Shown: positions 42,428 through 51,576, counted from the first letter of the stretch. The stretch: DNA of 64,000 nt from Chromatiaceae bacterium (GCA_016714645.1 JADKCI010000001.1:1178001-1242000); one strand, 5' to 3'. Notes: a model not told the origin generated them from the sequence alone. A program made the numbers and translations.

Positions 42428-43840
42428 CTAGCGGGCGTCGGGGGTTGATGAGGGGTTGGGTTCCCGTGCGGCTTCGAGAACCGCCTCCAGGGCGGGAGGT
42501 TCCTGGTCCTGCAAGGCCTCCTGGGTCTCGATCAATTCCGCCAGCTCCTCCTCCTCCAGGGCCCCTTCCTCCACCGGGGCCACCCGCAGGCGGGCGATGC
42601 GCAGCCGTTCGACCTGGAGCACGGTGTAACTGTAGGCATCGTGGATGACGCTTTCCCCTACCTTCGGCAGCCGGCCGAAGAGGCGGAAGACGACGCCGCC
42701 CACCGTAGTCATCACTGGGTCCGTGATATCGATATTCGTGAGGTTGTAGAAGTCCAGCAGCCGCATGTCGCCGGGGACTATGTAGCCCCCCTCGTCGCGC
42801 TCGTGATCCTCGATACCGCGCATGGGGCTGGTGATCTCCCCAAAGATGAACTTGAGTACGTCCTTGATGGTGACGATGCCCAGCACCTCGCCAAACTCGC
42901 CCAGGACGATGGTGGAACGGGTGTTGTGGGTCTGGAAGAAATTGAACATCTCGTCCACCTTGATGGTGGGGGGGACGAAGTGGATGGGCCTCAGCATTTC
43001 CTGGATCTGGACCCGCTCCAGGTCCGCCCCGCCGCGAATGAGCCGCAGCACGTCCTCGGAATAGAGAAAGCCGATGACGTTGTCCCAGTGCCCCGAATAG
43101 ACCGGGATGCGGGGGTGGCGATGGCGGCGGAACTCTTCGATGAGTTCCGGCAGGGGCAGATCGGCGTCGAGGAAGCGGATGCGCGGCCCTGGCGTCATGA
43201 TGTGGGCGATTTCGGTATTCGAGGCCTCCAGTAGATTGTCGATCAGCACCCGCTCGGTGGCGTCGATGACGCCCGTCTCCTCGCCCTCCTCCAGAAGGGT
43301 CTTGAGTTCGTCCGGCTGGAGAAGATTCTCACGGGCCACGGAGTCGCCGACGACCCAGGTGGTGACCCGGTCCGCCACCAGGCGCACGGCCTCCCGCAGG
43401 GGGGTGATGAGCCAGATCCAGCGCGGCAGGACCTTGGCGCTGACGTTCTTGGCGAAGCCGACGGGGAAGGTGACGGCGATGGTCTTGGGCGTTATCTCGC
43501 CCACCAGCAGGAGCATGGGTACCATGACCAGGATGTTGATCCACCCCACATCCTCGGCCCCGAAGATCGTCAAGAGGATGGCCGCCATGTTGGCCGAGGA
43601 GGCGATGTTGACCAACTCATTGCCGCAGAGGATGGAGATGATGAGCCGCCGGGGTTCGTCGAGGAGGGCGTGGATACCCTCCGAGGCCGGGTCCCGGGTG
43701 TTGCGCAGCTTTTGCAGGTGAATCCGGCTCAGGGAGAAGAGGGCGGTCTCGGAACCGGAAAAGATGGCCGACCCCGAGAGGAGGACGATCTGAAGGAGGA
43801 TGCGAATGATGAGTTCGAGGTCACCCGTTTCCATAGGCAT
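42428..43840 (-). CDS. CNNM/CorC-type transporter B (DUF21-CBS-CorC)
   Basis: 470 residues, same family. DUF21 has IFSGSETALFSLSRIHLQKLR, LCGNELVNIASSANMA and VGEITPKTIAVTFP. The CBS pair includes EIAHIMTPGPRIRFL, HPRIPVYSGHWDNVIGFLY and STIVLGEFGEVLGIVTIKDV. The C-terminal domain (VGGVVFRLFGRLPKVGE) is followed by an acidic ~40-residue tail (EEGALEEEELAELIETQEAL) not seen in A. It differs enough from A that the two are old paralogues, not a recent duplication. It is the first gene of this two-gene operon. About 210-260 bases upstream lies a Pho-box-like array in the same orientation. Confidence 0.9.
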   Translation of the reverse strand: MPMETGDLELIIRILLQIVLLSGSAIFSGSETALFSLSRIHLQKLRNTRDPASEGIHALLDEPRRLIISILCGNELVNIASSANMAAILLTIFGAEDVGWINILVMVPMLLLVGEITPKTIAVTFPVGFAKNVSAKVLPRWIWLITPLREAVRLVADRVTTWVVGDSVARENLLQPDELKTLLEEGEETGVIDATERVLIDNLLEASNTEIAHIMTPGPRIRFLDADLPLPELIEEFRRHRHPRIPVYSGHWDNVIGFLYSEDVLRLIRGGADLERVQIQEMLRPIHFVPPTIKVDEMFNFFQTHNTRSTIVLGEFGEVLGIVTIKDVLKFIFGEITSPMRGIEDHERDEGGYIVPGDMRLLDFYNLTNIDITDPVMTTVGGVVFRLFGRLPKVGESVIHDAYSYTVLQVERLRIARLRVAPVEEGALEEEELAELIETQEALQDQEPPALEAVLEAAREPNPSSTPDAR

Positions 43841-44226
43841 CGTGTTATTACCTGCTTGTGTACCGGGAATCCGGCGGTGAGAGGGCGTTCGCCCCTCGGA
43901 AGGGACTCGCGGACTGGGGCCTAACGGCGCCTTGGCGGCGGCTGGCCACGCCTTCCCCTGCGGCGGGCGGCGGCGTCAGACTCGCGCAAAAACGAGCCTG
44001 AATCATAAGGGTTTCAGGACGTGAAAAAGGATGACTTCGATCAAGCAAAGATGACAAAAGGTTTGCCGTTTTGCAACAATTCCCTGACAGAATAGTGACG
44101 CGCTAAAGTAGGTCAAGAAACCTGGACTCGGCTGGGTCCTGGTGGACAGGGATGGCATGGGCCCGATCCCTGACCCCACTAGAGCGGCCAACAAACACTC
44201 TTCCACCCATTTTGAGGAGTCATCTC
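43841..44226. other. 386-base divergent intergenic region, CNNM pair / DUF47-PiT pair
   Basis: No gene is supported. It holds the promoters of the minus-strand CNNM operon and the plus-strand DUF47-PiT operon. The middle carries an AT-rich stretch with a five-unit Pho-box-like array (44051-44101) oriented to the minus strand. The right end holds the ribosome site GAGGAG for the TTG start at 44227. The left ~150 bases are GC-rich without recognisable signals. Confidence 0.6.
44051..44101 (-). promoter_or_regulatory. Five-unit Pho-box-like array upstream of the CNNM pair
   Basis: Read on the minus strand: GCGTCAC, CTGTCAG, TTGTTGC, CGGCAAA, TTGTCAT, each 7-mer separated by exactly four bases. 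The second and last are near-perfect copies of the PhoB half-site CTGTCAT. The orientation points to the CNNM operon (start 43840), although PhoB here could also affect the divergent phosphate transporter genes (start 44227). Confidence 0.55.
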
Positions 44227-44907
44227 TTGAAAGGTACCAATCCTATCGCCTCGCTGTTCGGGCATTCCCCCTTCAAACCAGTGCAGAAGCACATGGTTGC
44301 GGTTAGCGAATGCGTCGCCGAGGTTCCGGGCCTGTTCGAGGCCCTGATCGCCAACGACAAGGCAGGCATTATCAAGGCCAAGGACATCATCTTCGCCAAG
44401 GAGCACGAGGCGGACGCCATCAAGAACGGGCTGCGCGCCCAGTTGCCCAAGAGCCTCTTCATGCCCGTGGACCGACGCGACCTGCTCGATCTCCTGGGCA
44501 TGCAGGATTCCATCGCCGACACCGCCCAGGATATCGCCGGGCTCCTGGTGGAGCGCGACATGCAGGTGCCTCCGGGCATGGCCGCCGATCTACGCCAGTT
44601 GGTGGCGCGCTGCGTCGATGCCGTCAACCAGGCCGGTCTCCTGATCTCCGAGCTGGACGAACTGGTGGAGACCGGCTTTGGCGGCCGCGAGGCCGAGACG
44701 GTCACGGGCATGATCGAGAAGCTCAACCTCATCGAGGACGATACCGACAAGCTTGGCATGGCCTTGACCCAGTCCCTGTTCGCCCAGGAAGACAGCCTCA
44801 AGCCGGTTTCGGTCATCTTCTGGTACGAGCTGATCCAGTGGATCGGCGACCTGGCCGATTACGCCGAGAAGGTCGGCGATCGCCTGCGCCTGCTCATCGC
44901 CCGCTGA
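44227..44907 (+). CDS. DUF47/PhoU-like accessory protein of phosphate transporter (TIGR00153 type)
   Basis: Cytoplasmic helical protein, 226 residues, of the DUF47 family (YkaA type), distantly related to PhoU and usually encoded next to PiT transporters, whose activity it is thought to adjust. The start is the TTG at 44227: GAGGAG lies seven bases upstream, and the resulting N-terminus KGTNPIASLFGHSPFKPVQKHM matches family members. Acidic metal-binding-like motifs are visible (KEHEADAIKNGL; QDSIADTAQDIAG; WIGDLADYAEKVGDRL). A PiT gene follows 108 bases downstream. Confidence 0.88.
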   Translation: MKGTNPIASLFGHSPFKPVQKHMVAVSECVAEVPGLFEALIANDKAGIIKAKDIIFAKEHEADAIKNGLRAQLPKSLFMPVDRRDLLDLLGMQDSIADTAQDIAGLLVERDMQVPPGMAADLRQLVARCVDAVNQAGLLISELDELVETGFGGREAETVTGMIEKLNLIEDDTDKLGMALTQSLFAQEDSLKPVSVIFWYELIQWIGDLADYAEKVGDRLRLLIAR

Positions 44908-45015
44908 GCGCGGCTCCCGACCGGTAAGATCCATGAACCGCTCCCGGCTATTCCGCGCTGGGGTGCCCTCATGGGGTGACCGACTCCTTTGACCTGAATT
45001 TTTTTTGGGGGATTT

Positions 45016-46287
45016 ATGGAATCTCAAATCATTGCCGAATACGGCACTTGGTTTCTCGCCTTGGCCTTCGTCTTCGGCCTCTACATGACCTGGGGCATCG
45101 GCGCCAACGATGTCGGTAACGCCATGGGTACCTCCGTGGGCTCGGGCGCCATCACCGTCAAGCAGGCCGTGATCATCGCGGGTATCTTCGAGTTTGCCGG
45201 CGCCTTCCTGGCGGGCGGTACCGTGGCGGGCACCATCAAGTCCGGTATCATCGATCCGGCGGTGCTGGCAAGCACGCCTCACCTCCTGATCTACGGTATG
45301 TTAGCCTCCCTGCTGGCCTCGGGCATCTGGCTCATGGTGGCCTCCGGCCGCGGTTGGCCCGTCTCCACCACCCACACCATCGTCGGTGCCCTGGTGGGCT
45401 TCGGGGTCGCGGGCATTGGCATGCACGCCGTCAAGTGGGGCGGCCTGGGCGAGATCGTGGCGAGCTGGTTCATCTCCCCCGTCACCGGCGGCGTTATCGC
45501 CCTGGTACTCATGCTTAGCGTGCGCAAGCTGGTGTTCGAGACCGATGACCCCTTTGGTAATGCCAAGAAGTGGGCCCCCTTCTATGTCTTCCTGGTGGGC
45601 TACATCGTCGCCCTGGTGACCATCTCCAAGGGCCTCAAGAACTTCAACCTCCACTTCAGCACCATGGAGGAACAGATCGGCTCCATCGCCGCGGGCATTG
45701 TCTGCGCCATCCTCGGCGCTTTCCTGGTCAACAAGGTCAAGGTCGATAACAAGGCTGACAAGAGCTTCCACTACGCCAGCGTCGAGAAGGTCTTTACCCC
45801 CATGATGGTCTTCACCGCCGCCGCCATGTCCTTCGCCCATGGCTCCAATGACGTGGCCAACGGCATTGGGCCCATCGCCGCCGTCCTCAGCCTGGTCGAT
45901 ACGGGTACCCTGGCCTCCAAGGCGCCGGTGCCCTGGTGGGTGCTCCTCGTGGGTGGCATCGCCATCGTCGTGGGCCTGGCGACCTATGGGTACAAGGTCA
46001 TGGAGACCATCGGCTCCAAGATCACCGAGCTGACCCCCAGCCGCGGTTACTGCGCTACCCTGGCGTCCTCGGCTACCGTTATCGTGGCCTCCGGTCTCGG
46101 CATGCCCGTCTCCACCACCCATATCGCCGTGGGCGCGGTCATGGGCGTGGGCCTGGCGCGGGGCATCGGCGCCCTGGATCTGCGGGTGTTGGGTAACATC
46201 GTGGTGTCCTGGTTCATCACCCTGCCGGTGGGCGCGGCCTTGGCGGCCATCTTCTTCTATATCCTCAAGGCCATCTTTGGCGGCTAG
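45016..46287 (+). CDS. Inorganic phosphate transporter, PiT family (first copy)
   Basis: Low-affinity phosphate carrier of 423 residues, about ten membrane helices. The two inverted PiT repeats are seen as GIGANDVGNAMGTSVGSGAIT near the N-terminus and FAHGSNDVANGIGPIAAVL in the second half, plus two copies of the PVSTTHT/I motif (WPVSTTHTIVGALVGFG; MPVSTTHIAVGAVMG). Bacterial PiT proteins import phosphate as a neutral metal-phosphate complex (for example with Mg2+), which ties this gene to the surrounding Mg2+ transporters. GGGGGA precedes the ATG. A strong bidirectional hairpin pair follows. Confidence 0.93.
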   Translation: MESQIIAEYGTWFLALAFVFGLYMTWGIGANDVGNAMGTSVGSGAITVKQAVIIAGIFEFAGAFLAGGTVAGTIKSGIIDPAVLASTPHLLIYGMLASLLASGIWLMVASGRGWPVSTTHTIVGALVGFGVAGIGMHAVKWGGLGEIVASWFISPVTGGVIALVLMLSVRKLVFETDDPFGNAKKWAPFYVFLVGYIVALVTISKGLKNFNLHFSTMEEQIGSIAAGIVCAILGAFLVNKVKVDNKADKSFHYASVEKVFTPMMVFTAAAMSFAHGSNDVANGIGPIAAVLSLVDTGTLASKAPVPWWVLLVGGIAIVVGLATYGYKVMETIGSKITELTPSRGYCATLASSATVIVASGLGMPVSTTHIAVGAVMGVGLARGIGALDLRVLGNIVVSWFITLPVGAALAAIFFYILKAIFGG

Positions 46288-46344
46288 ACCTGCCAGACCG
46301 GCTGCGGGCGCCGCTCTCCCTCGTCCCTGGGGGACAGCGTCGCC

Positions 46345-46411
46345 ACCTCCTTGCCCTTGGGCAAGGAGGTACAAAACAGAGGGCGCCTTTTGGCGCCCTC
46401 TGTTTTGTACC
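46345..46411. terminator. Two overlapping strong hairpins, bidirectional terminator
   Basis: 46368-46411 is a perfect 20-bp stem with a TTTT loop. One arm has AAAA and the other TTTT near the base, the design of a bidirectional intrinsic terminator. Just upstream, 46345-46356 pairs with 46359-46370 (12 bp, tight loop). The two share GGT at 46368-46370, so they cannot both form fully. It follows the PiT gene by 57 bases. Confidence 0.8.
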
Positions 46412-46510
46412 AAATTTCTACCGGATTCAGCGGCAGTGGACCCGCCTTAGGTCCATGGGAGATCTCGATTTACCGGGACTGGGTATTCACCTAGGGTTGG
46501 GTGGGGTGAG

Positions 46511-47137
46511 ATGAAGAGGATAATCAATGGCCTGACGTTGGCGCCTATCGAGCCCTGTCAGGATATCAAGGGCATGCTTTTTCCGCCGGATCTCAAGTTC
46601 CGGCAGTTGGTGGTGACCGGGCCACCGGGTTCCGGTAAGACCACCCTGATCAAGCGGATCAAGGGTTGGCCCGAGGAAGGCTATATCGATATCGGCGTCG
46701 CTGGTTGGTGGAAGTCCCAGGCCATGGCCCTGCGGCCTCGGGAGGTTCAGCTAGGACTACCCTTCGTGGGGGAGAAGGAGGGCCTGGCCCTCTTCGAGCC
46801 GCAATGGCTGGCGCGCTGCGAGGACTTGCTCCTGGAGAGGGGGCGTATCCGGTGCCCGCCCCTCAAGCGTCATTTTTGGGATCCGGATTGGGCCCAGCGC
46901 TTCGTCTTCGAATTTCTCCTGCCCGCGCCGGAACTGGTCCTGGAACGGCGCCTGGCCAGGGCCCGTCAGGGCACCCATCCGGTGGACCAGTTTCTTGACC
47001 TGGCGCACATTCGCCGCCAGATGGAAATCTTTGGCGAGGTTGCGGCGCATTTCCAACGTTCCGGCATGAGGGTCTATGTGCGCGAGGACCTGGATGCCGC
47101 CCCCTGGCGGATTGCCCTGGAAGCGACAGGAGGTTGA
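46511..47137 (+). CDS. P-loop NTPase of unknown function, partner of the next gene
   Basis: 208 residues with a clear Walker A near residues 36-45 (VVTGPPGSGKTTLIKRIKG) and further kinase-like features (GYIDIGVAGWWKSQAMALRPRE). No known kinase or AAA family is recognisable beyond the P-loop fold. It is conserved-looking and compact, with no membrane segments. Its stop lies one base before the start of an FHA-phosphatase gene with an AGGAGG ribosome site inside its own 3' end, so the two are tightly coupled. A phospho-signalling pair (a kinase-like protein and a phosphatase) is a reasonable guess but not shown by motifs. Confidence 0.6.
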   Translation: MKRIINGLTLAPIEPCQDIKGMLFPPDLKFRQLVVTGPPGSGKTTLIKRIKGWPEEGYIDIGVAGWWKSQAMALRPREVQLGLPFVGEKEGLALFEPQWLARCEDLLLERGRIRCPPLKRHFWDPDWAQRFVFEFLLPAPELVLERRLARARQGTHPVDQFLDLAHIRRQMEIFGEVAAHFQRSGMRVYVREDLDAAPWRIALEATGG

Positions 47138-47138
47138 G

Positions 47139-48599
47139 ATGAATTTTCCCACCAAGAAGTCTTCGAGAGGTTTTCTGCGCCGGTTCAGCGATCTACTGGA
47201 CGAGTTTGGGGCCTGCGAGGAGATCGAAATCGCCGGTGCCGTTAGTCTCGGCGAGGCCAAGGTGCGCTTTATCTGCCCCCTGGCCCCGATCCTGATGCAA
47301 CTGGGGGGCGAGCAGGGTAAACGTTTACAACTCTATCCCGAACCCATGCTGACCGCCGAGGGCGGAACGGTCCCCAGCGGGGCCTATCTGATCGAGGACC
47401 CGGAAGATCCCACCGATACCCTCCATGGCTTTCTGCGCCTGGTGCCCGGCGATAGTCTGGTGTTGGGACGGGAGGAGGATCAGCAGCAGGATTTGCTGGA
47501 CTATCCGGAGACCGTGGCGGCCCATCATCTGCGCATCAAGCTGACCCCGGAGGGTCTCACCCTCAAGAATCTGGCGCCGACCGAGGGGAGCTGCCTCTCG
47601 CCCCTGGCACCCAAGGCGGGTTGGAAACCCGCCGCCAACCTGCGCCTGGCCAAGCTTGAACGCCTGGCCAAGCGCCTGGGCGGGCCGATCGCCGAGCCCT
47701 CCGGGGAGGAGGCTCTGACCCTGATCGAAGCCGTCATCGCCTGGATAGAGTCCGATCCCAACCAGCCCAAGGATGCCAAGGGCCGCCCCGGTGGGGTGGT
47801 CAGGCTGCCACCGGGACTGGACCCGGTCTTCGTGGGTGATCTGCACGCCCGTCTCGACAACCTGCTGGTGGTGCTGACCCAGAACGCCATCCTGGAAGGG
47901 CTGGAGGCGGGTAAGGTGGCCCTCGTCATCATTGGCGATGCGCCCCACCCGGACGAGGAGGGTCTGGAGGACTTCATGGGAACTTCCATGCTCCTCATGG
48001 ACTTGATTTTTCGCCTCCAGCTCGCCTTCCCGGGCCAGGTCTATTACCTGCGCGGCAACCACGACAGCTTCTCCGAGGAGATCAGTAAGAACGGTGTGCC
48101 CCAGGCCGTCCTTTGGGAACACGCCCTGCGCGACGTGCGGGGCACCGCCTATTTCGAGGCCATGACCCAGCTCTACCAGCGGCTGCCCTATGTCGCCGCC
48201 TCGCCGCGCTTCGTTGCCTGTCATGCGGGCCCGCCGACTTCCACCGTCACCCGGGACATGCTGATCAATATCCGGGATAACCCGCGCCTGGAGCGCGAGG
48301 TCACCCGGGTTCGGCTGCGTAAACCCAATTCCCCCGCCGGTTATGGCCCAGGGGACATCAAGCGCCTGCGTAATTGCTTCGGCCTGGACCCTCGGGTACC
48401 CGTCCTGGTCGGCCACACCCCTCTGTCCTGCGACGACACCCTCTGGCTGGAGGCCGGCGGCATAAAAAACCACCATGTCGTCTTTGGCGCCCATCCCGAA
48501 TGGATCGGCATCGTCGCCCTGGCCGGCGAGCGCTTCCTGCCTCTGCGCTACCCCGTCGAGCCCCTCACGGCCCTTTACAATCGCGCCTTCTCAACCTGA
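47139..48599 (+). CDS. FHA-like domain fused to a PPP-type metallophosphatase
   Basis: 486 residues. The middle part (about 95-165) resembles an FHA phosphothreonine-binding domain (LVPGDSLVLGREED, TVAAHHLRIKLTPEGLTLKNL). From ~225 there is a calcineurin-like phosphatase: FVGDLHARLDNLL, IIGDAPHPDEEG, YYLRGNHDSF, FVACHAGPP and VLVGHTPLSC, i.e. the GDxH, GD, GNHD, H and GH metal ligands in order. The second motif is altered from GDxVDRG. The likely role is dephosphorylation of proteins docked through the FHA domain. It is co-translated with the P-loop NTPase upstream and lies inside the Mg/Pi island, though a direct link to phosphate is unproven. Confidence 0.75.
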   Translation: MNFPTKKSSRGFLRRFSDLLDEFGACEEIEIAGAVSLGEAKVRFICPLAPILMQLGGEQGKRLQLYPEPMLTAEGGTVPSGAYLIEDPEDPTDTLHGFLRLVPGDSLVLGREEDQQQDLLDYPETVAAHHLRIKLTPEGLTLKNLAPTEGSCLSPLAPKAGWKPAANLRLAKLERLAKRLGGPIAEPSGEEALTLIEAVIAWIESDPNQPKDAKGRPGGVVRLPPGLDPVFVGDLHARLDNLLVVLTQNAILEGLEAGKVALVIIGDAPHPDEEGLEDFMGTSMLLMDLIFRLQLAFPGQVYYLRGNHDSFSEEISKNGVPQAVLWEHALRDVRGTAYFEAMTQLYQRLPYVAASPRFVACHAGPPTSTVTRDMLINIRDNPRLEREVTRVRLRKPNSPAGYGPGDIKRLRNCFGLDPRVPVLVGHTPLSCDDTLWLEAGGIKNHHVVFGAHPEWIGIVALAGERFLPLRYPVEPLTALYNRAFST

Positions 48600-48643
48600 G
48601 CGCGGTCATCACGTCAGGGCGGTCGAGGTCGTTGAAAAGGGAG

Positions 48644-48895
48644 CTATTCCTCGGTCGTCAGCTCTTGAAGGATCTTTTCGCCTTTCCGCCGTTTGGCCGT
48701 GACGACCCTTATCTGCTTAATCAGCTTGTTGCGGCCCTTGTCCGATTGATCCTCCGTCAGACTGGCCTCCAGTTCCGTCTGCCGCGCCTGGAGGCGAGCC
48801 ACGGCCTCCTCCAGGCACACCTTCTTATCCTTGCATTTGCGGTGACGGGTGTCGAAGAGGTCCGCCACTTGTTTGAGGAATTTCTTGACAGCCAT
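48644..48895 (-). CDS. Small coiled-coil protein coupled to the Na/Pi cotransporter
   Basis: 83 residues, strongly charged, almost entirely helical with heptad-like spacing (EEAVARLQARQTELEASLTEDQ; RRKGEKILQELTTEE) and two Cys near the N-terminus (RKCKDKKVC). No known family. Its ATG overlaps the cotransporter stop (TAATG), so it is translated from the same message. It may be a soluble partner of that transporter. Short length makes the call moderate, but the overlap supports it. Confidence 0.65.
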   Translation of the reverse strand: MAVKKFLKQVADLFDTRHRKCKDKKVCLEEAVARLQARQTELEASLTEDQSDKGRNKLIKQIRVVTAKRRKGEKILQELTTEE

Positions 48896-50763
48896 TAGCG
48901 TTTTTCCCGAAGGGTAGTTGAGGTGGAGGTGGGCCGAGGGGTCTCCCCGGCCCGGATACCGATTAGCTCCGGTTCGTGCAGCAGCTTGTCCATTTCTTCC
49001 TCGTCCAGTTCCACCTCAAGGGCAGCCTGGCGCATGCCGCTGTCGTGGGGTGCGAAGAGGCCGCCGGCGGCGGCGATCAGATTGCGCGCCACGTCGTAGG
49101 CGTAGCTGCTGTCGTTCATCAGGGAGGTGGCCATGGGGGGGGCGATTTTGTCCTCGCGGATCAGGTGGTCCAGATCGCCATTCAGGGTGATGTCGTTCTC
49201 TTCCATCTGTAGCCGCAGACCGTCCAGGGCCACCAGGTCTCTCGCCTCCCCGGCATCCCGCAGGGTCGCGAGTTCGCGCAGAATCTCGCCTAAATGGGCG
49301 CGGATCTTGTTGTACTCGGCCCGGATGCTGGCATTGTCGGAGACGATGTAGGTCATGAGGTTCTTACGCATGTGCTTGACATCCTTGATAGCCTCCACGA
49401 TGTCGCGGGCGGCGTCGCGCAGCATCATGACCTCTTCCATCTGCTCCTGGGGCAACTGGCCCTGTTTGCGGCTGGTGAATTCGATGATGGCATTGTAGAG
49501 CACCTTGACCTTGCGGCCATAGATGTCGTCGAGGTCGATAGTCATCGGCTTGTCCGGGCGCTGGGTCAGTTCGGCCAGGTCGGCGTCCGAACGGATGTCG
49601 TGCCGGTGCAGGCTGAGGCCATGGGCCAGGACCTCGAAGGCATTGTCGTAGAGGTGCAACACCTCCTTGCGCACCGTCTCCACCAGGGTATCGGGGAAAT
49701 CGGCAACGGCCTCGTTGAGGTAGAGGGGGGCCACCAGGTCCGCCTTGGGCTGCGGGAAGATCTTGTATAGGACCTTAACCAACTGGTTGATGAGGGGGAC
49801 CATGAGGGCGATGCCCAGGGTATTGAAGAGGGTATGAAAGACGGCGAGCTTGAGGGTCCAGTTGTCCTGGGCGATCCCCACCAGGGTGCTGAGCGAGTCC
49901 ACCGCCACCAGGATGTAGTTCATGAAGATAATGGCCACCACGCCTGTCGTCACATTGAAGATGAGATGGGCGGCGGCGAGGCGCTTGCCATCCACGTTGG
50001 CGCTGATGGCCCCCAGGATGGCGGTGATGCAGGTGCCGACATTGGCGCCGATGGCCAGGGCCAGGGCGTTCTCATAGGTGATCTGGCCGGCGGCCAGGGC
50101 GGTGATGGTGATGACCAGGGTGGCGTGGCTGGACTGCATGACCACAGTGGCGAAGATGCCGATGGCGGTATAGATGAGCAGACCCGCCAGGCCGCCGACC
50201 GCGAACTGGGACAGGTCGATGGTCTCCTTAAAGGTCTCGAAGCCCTCCTTCATGTAGTGGATGCCGAGAAAGAGGAAGCCGAGACCGGCGAGGATGTAGC
50301 CGAGCCCCTTGGCGGCCTTGGAGCTCTGGAAGGCGAGGATGATGCCGAAGACCAGCATGGGCATGGCGTAGGCGGCGATGTCGATCTTGAGGCCGAAGCC
50401 GGCGATGAGCCAGGCCCCAGTGGTGGTGCCCAGATTGGCGCCGAAGATGATGCCGATACCGGCGGTCAAACCCAGCAGGCCGGCGCTGAGGAAGGAGATG
50501 GCAATGACCGACACCAGGGAGCTGGACTGCATGATGCTGGTGGAAACGACGCCAAAGGACATGCTTTTCCACAGCTTGTCGGTGGTGCGCTTGAGGATTT
50601 TCTCGAGTATGCCACCGGTATAGGCCTTGAAGCCGTCTTCCATAAACAGCATGCCGAACAGGAAGATGGCGACACCGGCCGCGATCTCCTTGAAGTTCGG
50701 ACTGATCCAGAAACCATAGGCGAGAATGGCGAAAATGACGGGAAGGAGGCTTTTTTTCAGCAT
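48895..50763 (-). CDS. Na/Pi cotransporter (NptA/YjbB type) with PhoU-like C-terminus
   Basis: 622 residues. The N-terminal membrane half has the two inverted Na/Pi repeats, each with a QSS motif (STSIMQSSSLVSVIAISFL; TVVMQSSHATLVITITAL) and GANLGTTTGAW / GANVGTCITAIL. The C-terminal ~280 residues are soluble helices of PhoU type (LYDNAFEVLAHGLSLH; RDAARDIVEAIKDVKHMRKNLM). In E. coli the relative YjbB exports phosphate. Here it would complement the importers in the island and respond through its PhoU-like domain. A small coiled-coil gene is coupled at its end. Confidence 0.88.
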   Translation of the reverse strand: MLKKSLLPVIFAILAYGFWISPNFKEIAAGVAIFLFGMLFMEDGFKAYTGGILEKILKRTTDKLWKSMSFGVVSTSIMQSSSLVSVIAISFLSAGLLGLTAGIGIIFGANLGTTTGAWLIAGFGLKIDIAAYAMPMLVFGIILAFQSSKAAKGLGYILAGLGFLFLGIHYMKEGFETFKETIDLSQFAVGGLAGLLIYTAIGIFATVVMQSSHATLVITITALAAGQITYENALALAIGANVGTCITAILGAISANVDGKRLAAAHLIFNVTTGVVAIIFMNYILVAVDSLSTLVGIAQDNWTLKLAVFHTLFNTLGIALMVPLINQLVKVLYKIFPQPKADLVAPLYLNEAVADFPDTLVETVRKEVLHLYDNAFEVLAHGLSLHRHDIRSDADLAELTQRPDKPMTIDLDDIYGRKVKVLYNAIIEFTSRKQGQLPQEQMEEVMMLRDAARDIVEAIKDVKHMRKNLMTYIVSDNASIRAEYNKIRAHLGEILRELATLRDAGEARDLVALDGLRLQMEENDITLNGDLDHLIREDKIAPPMATSLMNDSSYAYDVARNLIAAAGGLFAPHDSGMRQAALEVELDEEEMDKLLHEPELIGIRAGETPRPTSTSTTLREKR

Positions 50764-50993
50764 CGCCGATGCTCCGGGTCCAGAGGGAATTCAGGGAGCT
50801 CCCTCTCCCCGGTCGCTGGAAACCGGGCGATACCGCTTTCGTTCCAGGGAGATGGGGTGAGGTCGCCAGTTGCTAGCTAGTCCGCCAGGTGGGAGGCGGA
50901 AAAATCGAGCCGATGTCTTCCAATATCAGCGGTTAACAAAAGTGTTAGGCCAATGCGATAATATCATTCTATCAAATAACTGAAAATACAATC

Positions 50994-51473
50994 ATGACCC
51001 TCAAACATCCCCGCTTCACCATCAGCCCGGAGAGCCTGCGCGAGCGTAGCCGCAACATCGTATATGGCCTGGTTCTCAGTATTGGCCTGGCCTCGTTAAT
51101 ATACTGGGGCCATATACAGTTCCCCCAGAGCTTCAACAATACCCTCCTCGTCTCCGTCTACCTCTTTTTGGTCGCGGCCAACTTGATCAACTATGTTCGT
51201 CATCGCCGCTATCTGCGGTTGGTCAAGGATCACTGGATCCAGATCCAGCCCGACCGCGTGCGTTTTCATGCCGCCGGCGCCATCACCGAACTGGACCTGG
51301 AGGAGGTCGCCGCCGTCAATGTTTACCGCCGGCGCGGGGCGCCGCGCCACGTTCAGATCAAGCGCAAGGATAATCGCGGTATCCGCCTGGAGGGCTATGG
51401 CGACATGGAGGGCCTGATCCAGGCCCTTAAGGCGCGCATACCCGCCGCTCATGTGACCGATCGCGGAGCTTGA
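50994..51473 (+). CDS. Two-helix membrane protein with PH-like cytoplasmic part
   Basis: 159 residues, no named family. Two membrane helices (about 24-40 and 50-66: IVYGLVLSIGLASLIYW; TLLVSVYLFLVAANLINYV) are followed by a ~90-residue beta-rich segment (IQIQPDRVRFHAAGAITELD; GIRLEGYGDMEGLIQALK) that resembles bacterial PH-like membrane proteins (DUF304 type). The gene is divergent from the Na/Pi cotransporter, with a 230-base AT-rich gap between, which holds no clear Pho box. Function unknown. Confidence 0.6.
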   Translation: MTLKHPRFTISPESLRERSRNIVYGLVLSIGLASLIYWGHIQFPQSFNNTLLVSVYLFLVAANLINYVRHRRYLRLVKDHWIQIQPDRVRFHAAGAITELDLEEVAAVNVYRRRGAPRHVQIKRKDNRGIRLEGYGDMEGLIQALKARIPAAHVTDRGA

Positions 51474-51576
51474 TAGCGCCTTCACCGCTCCGAGGCTGAT
51501 CGCATGGGTATGCGAGCCAATCCGCCTCTTGAACCGATGCTCTTAATTATCAAATATTGAGTGGGGGTAATCAGAA

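Noticed and set aside
50764..50993. Pho box between the Na/Pi cotransporter and the next gene
   Set aside because: GGTTAAC-AAAA-GTGTTAG has the spacing but lacks the TGTCA-like core, and no further in-phase units exist.
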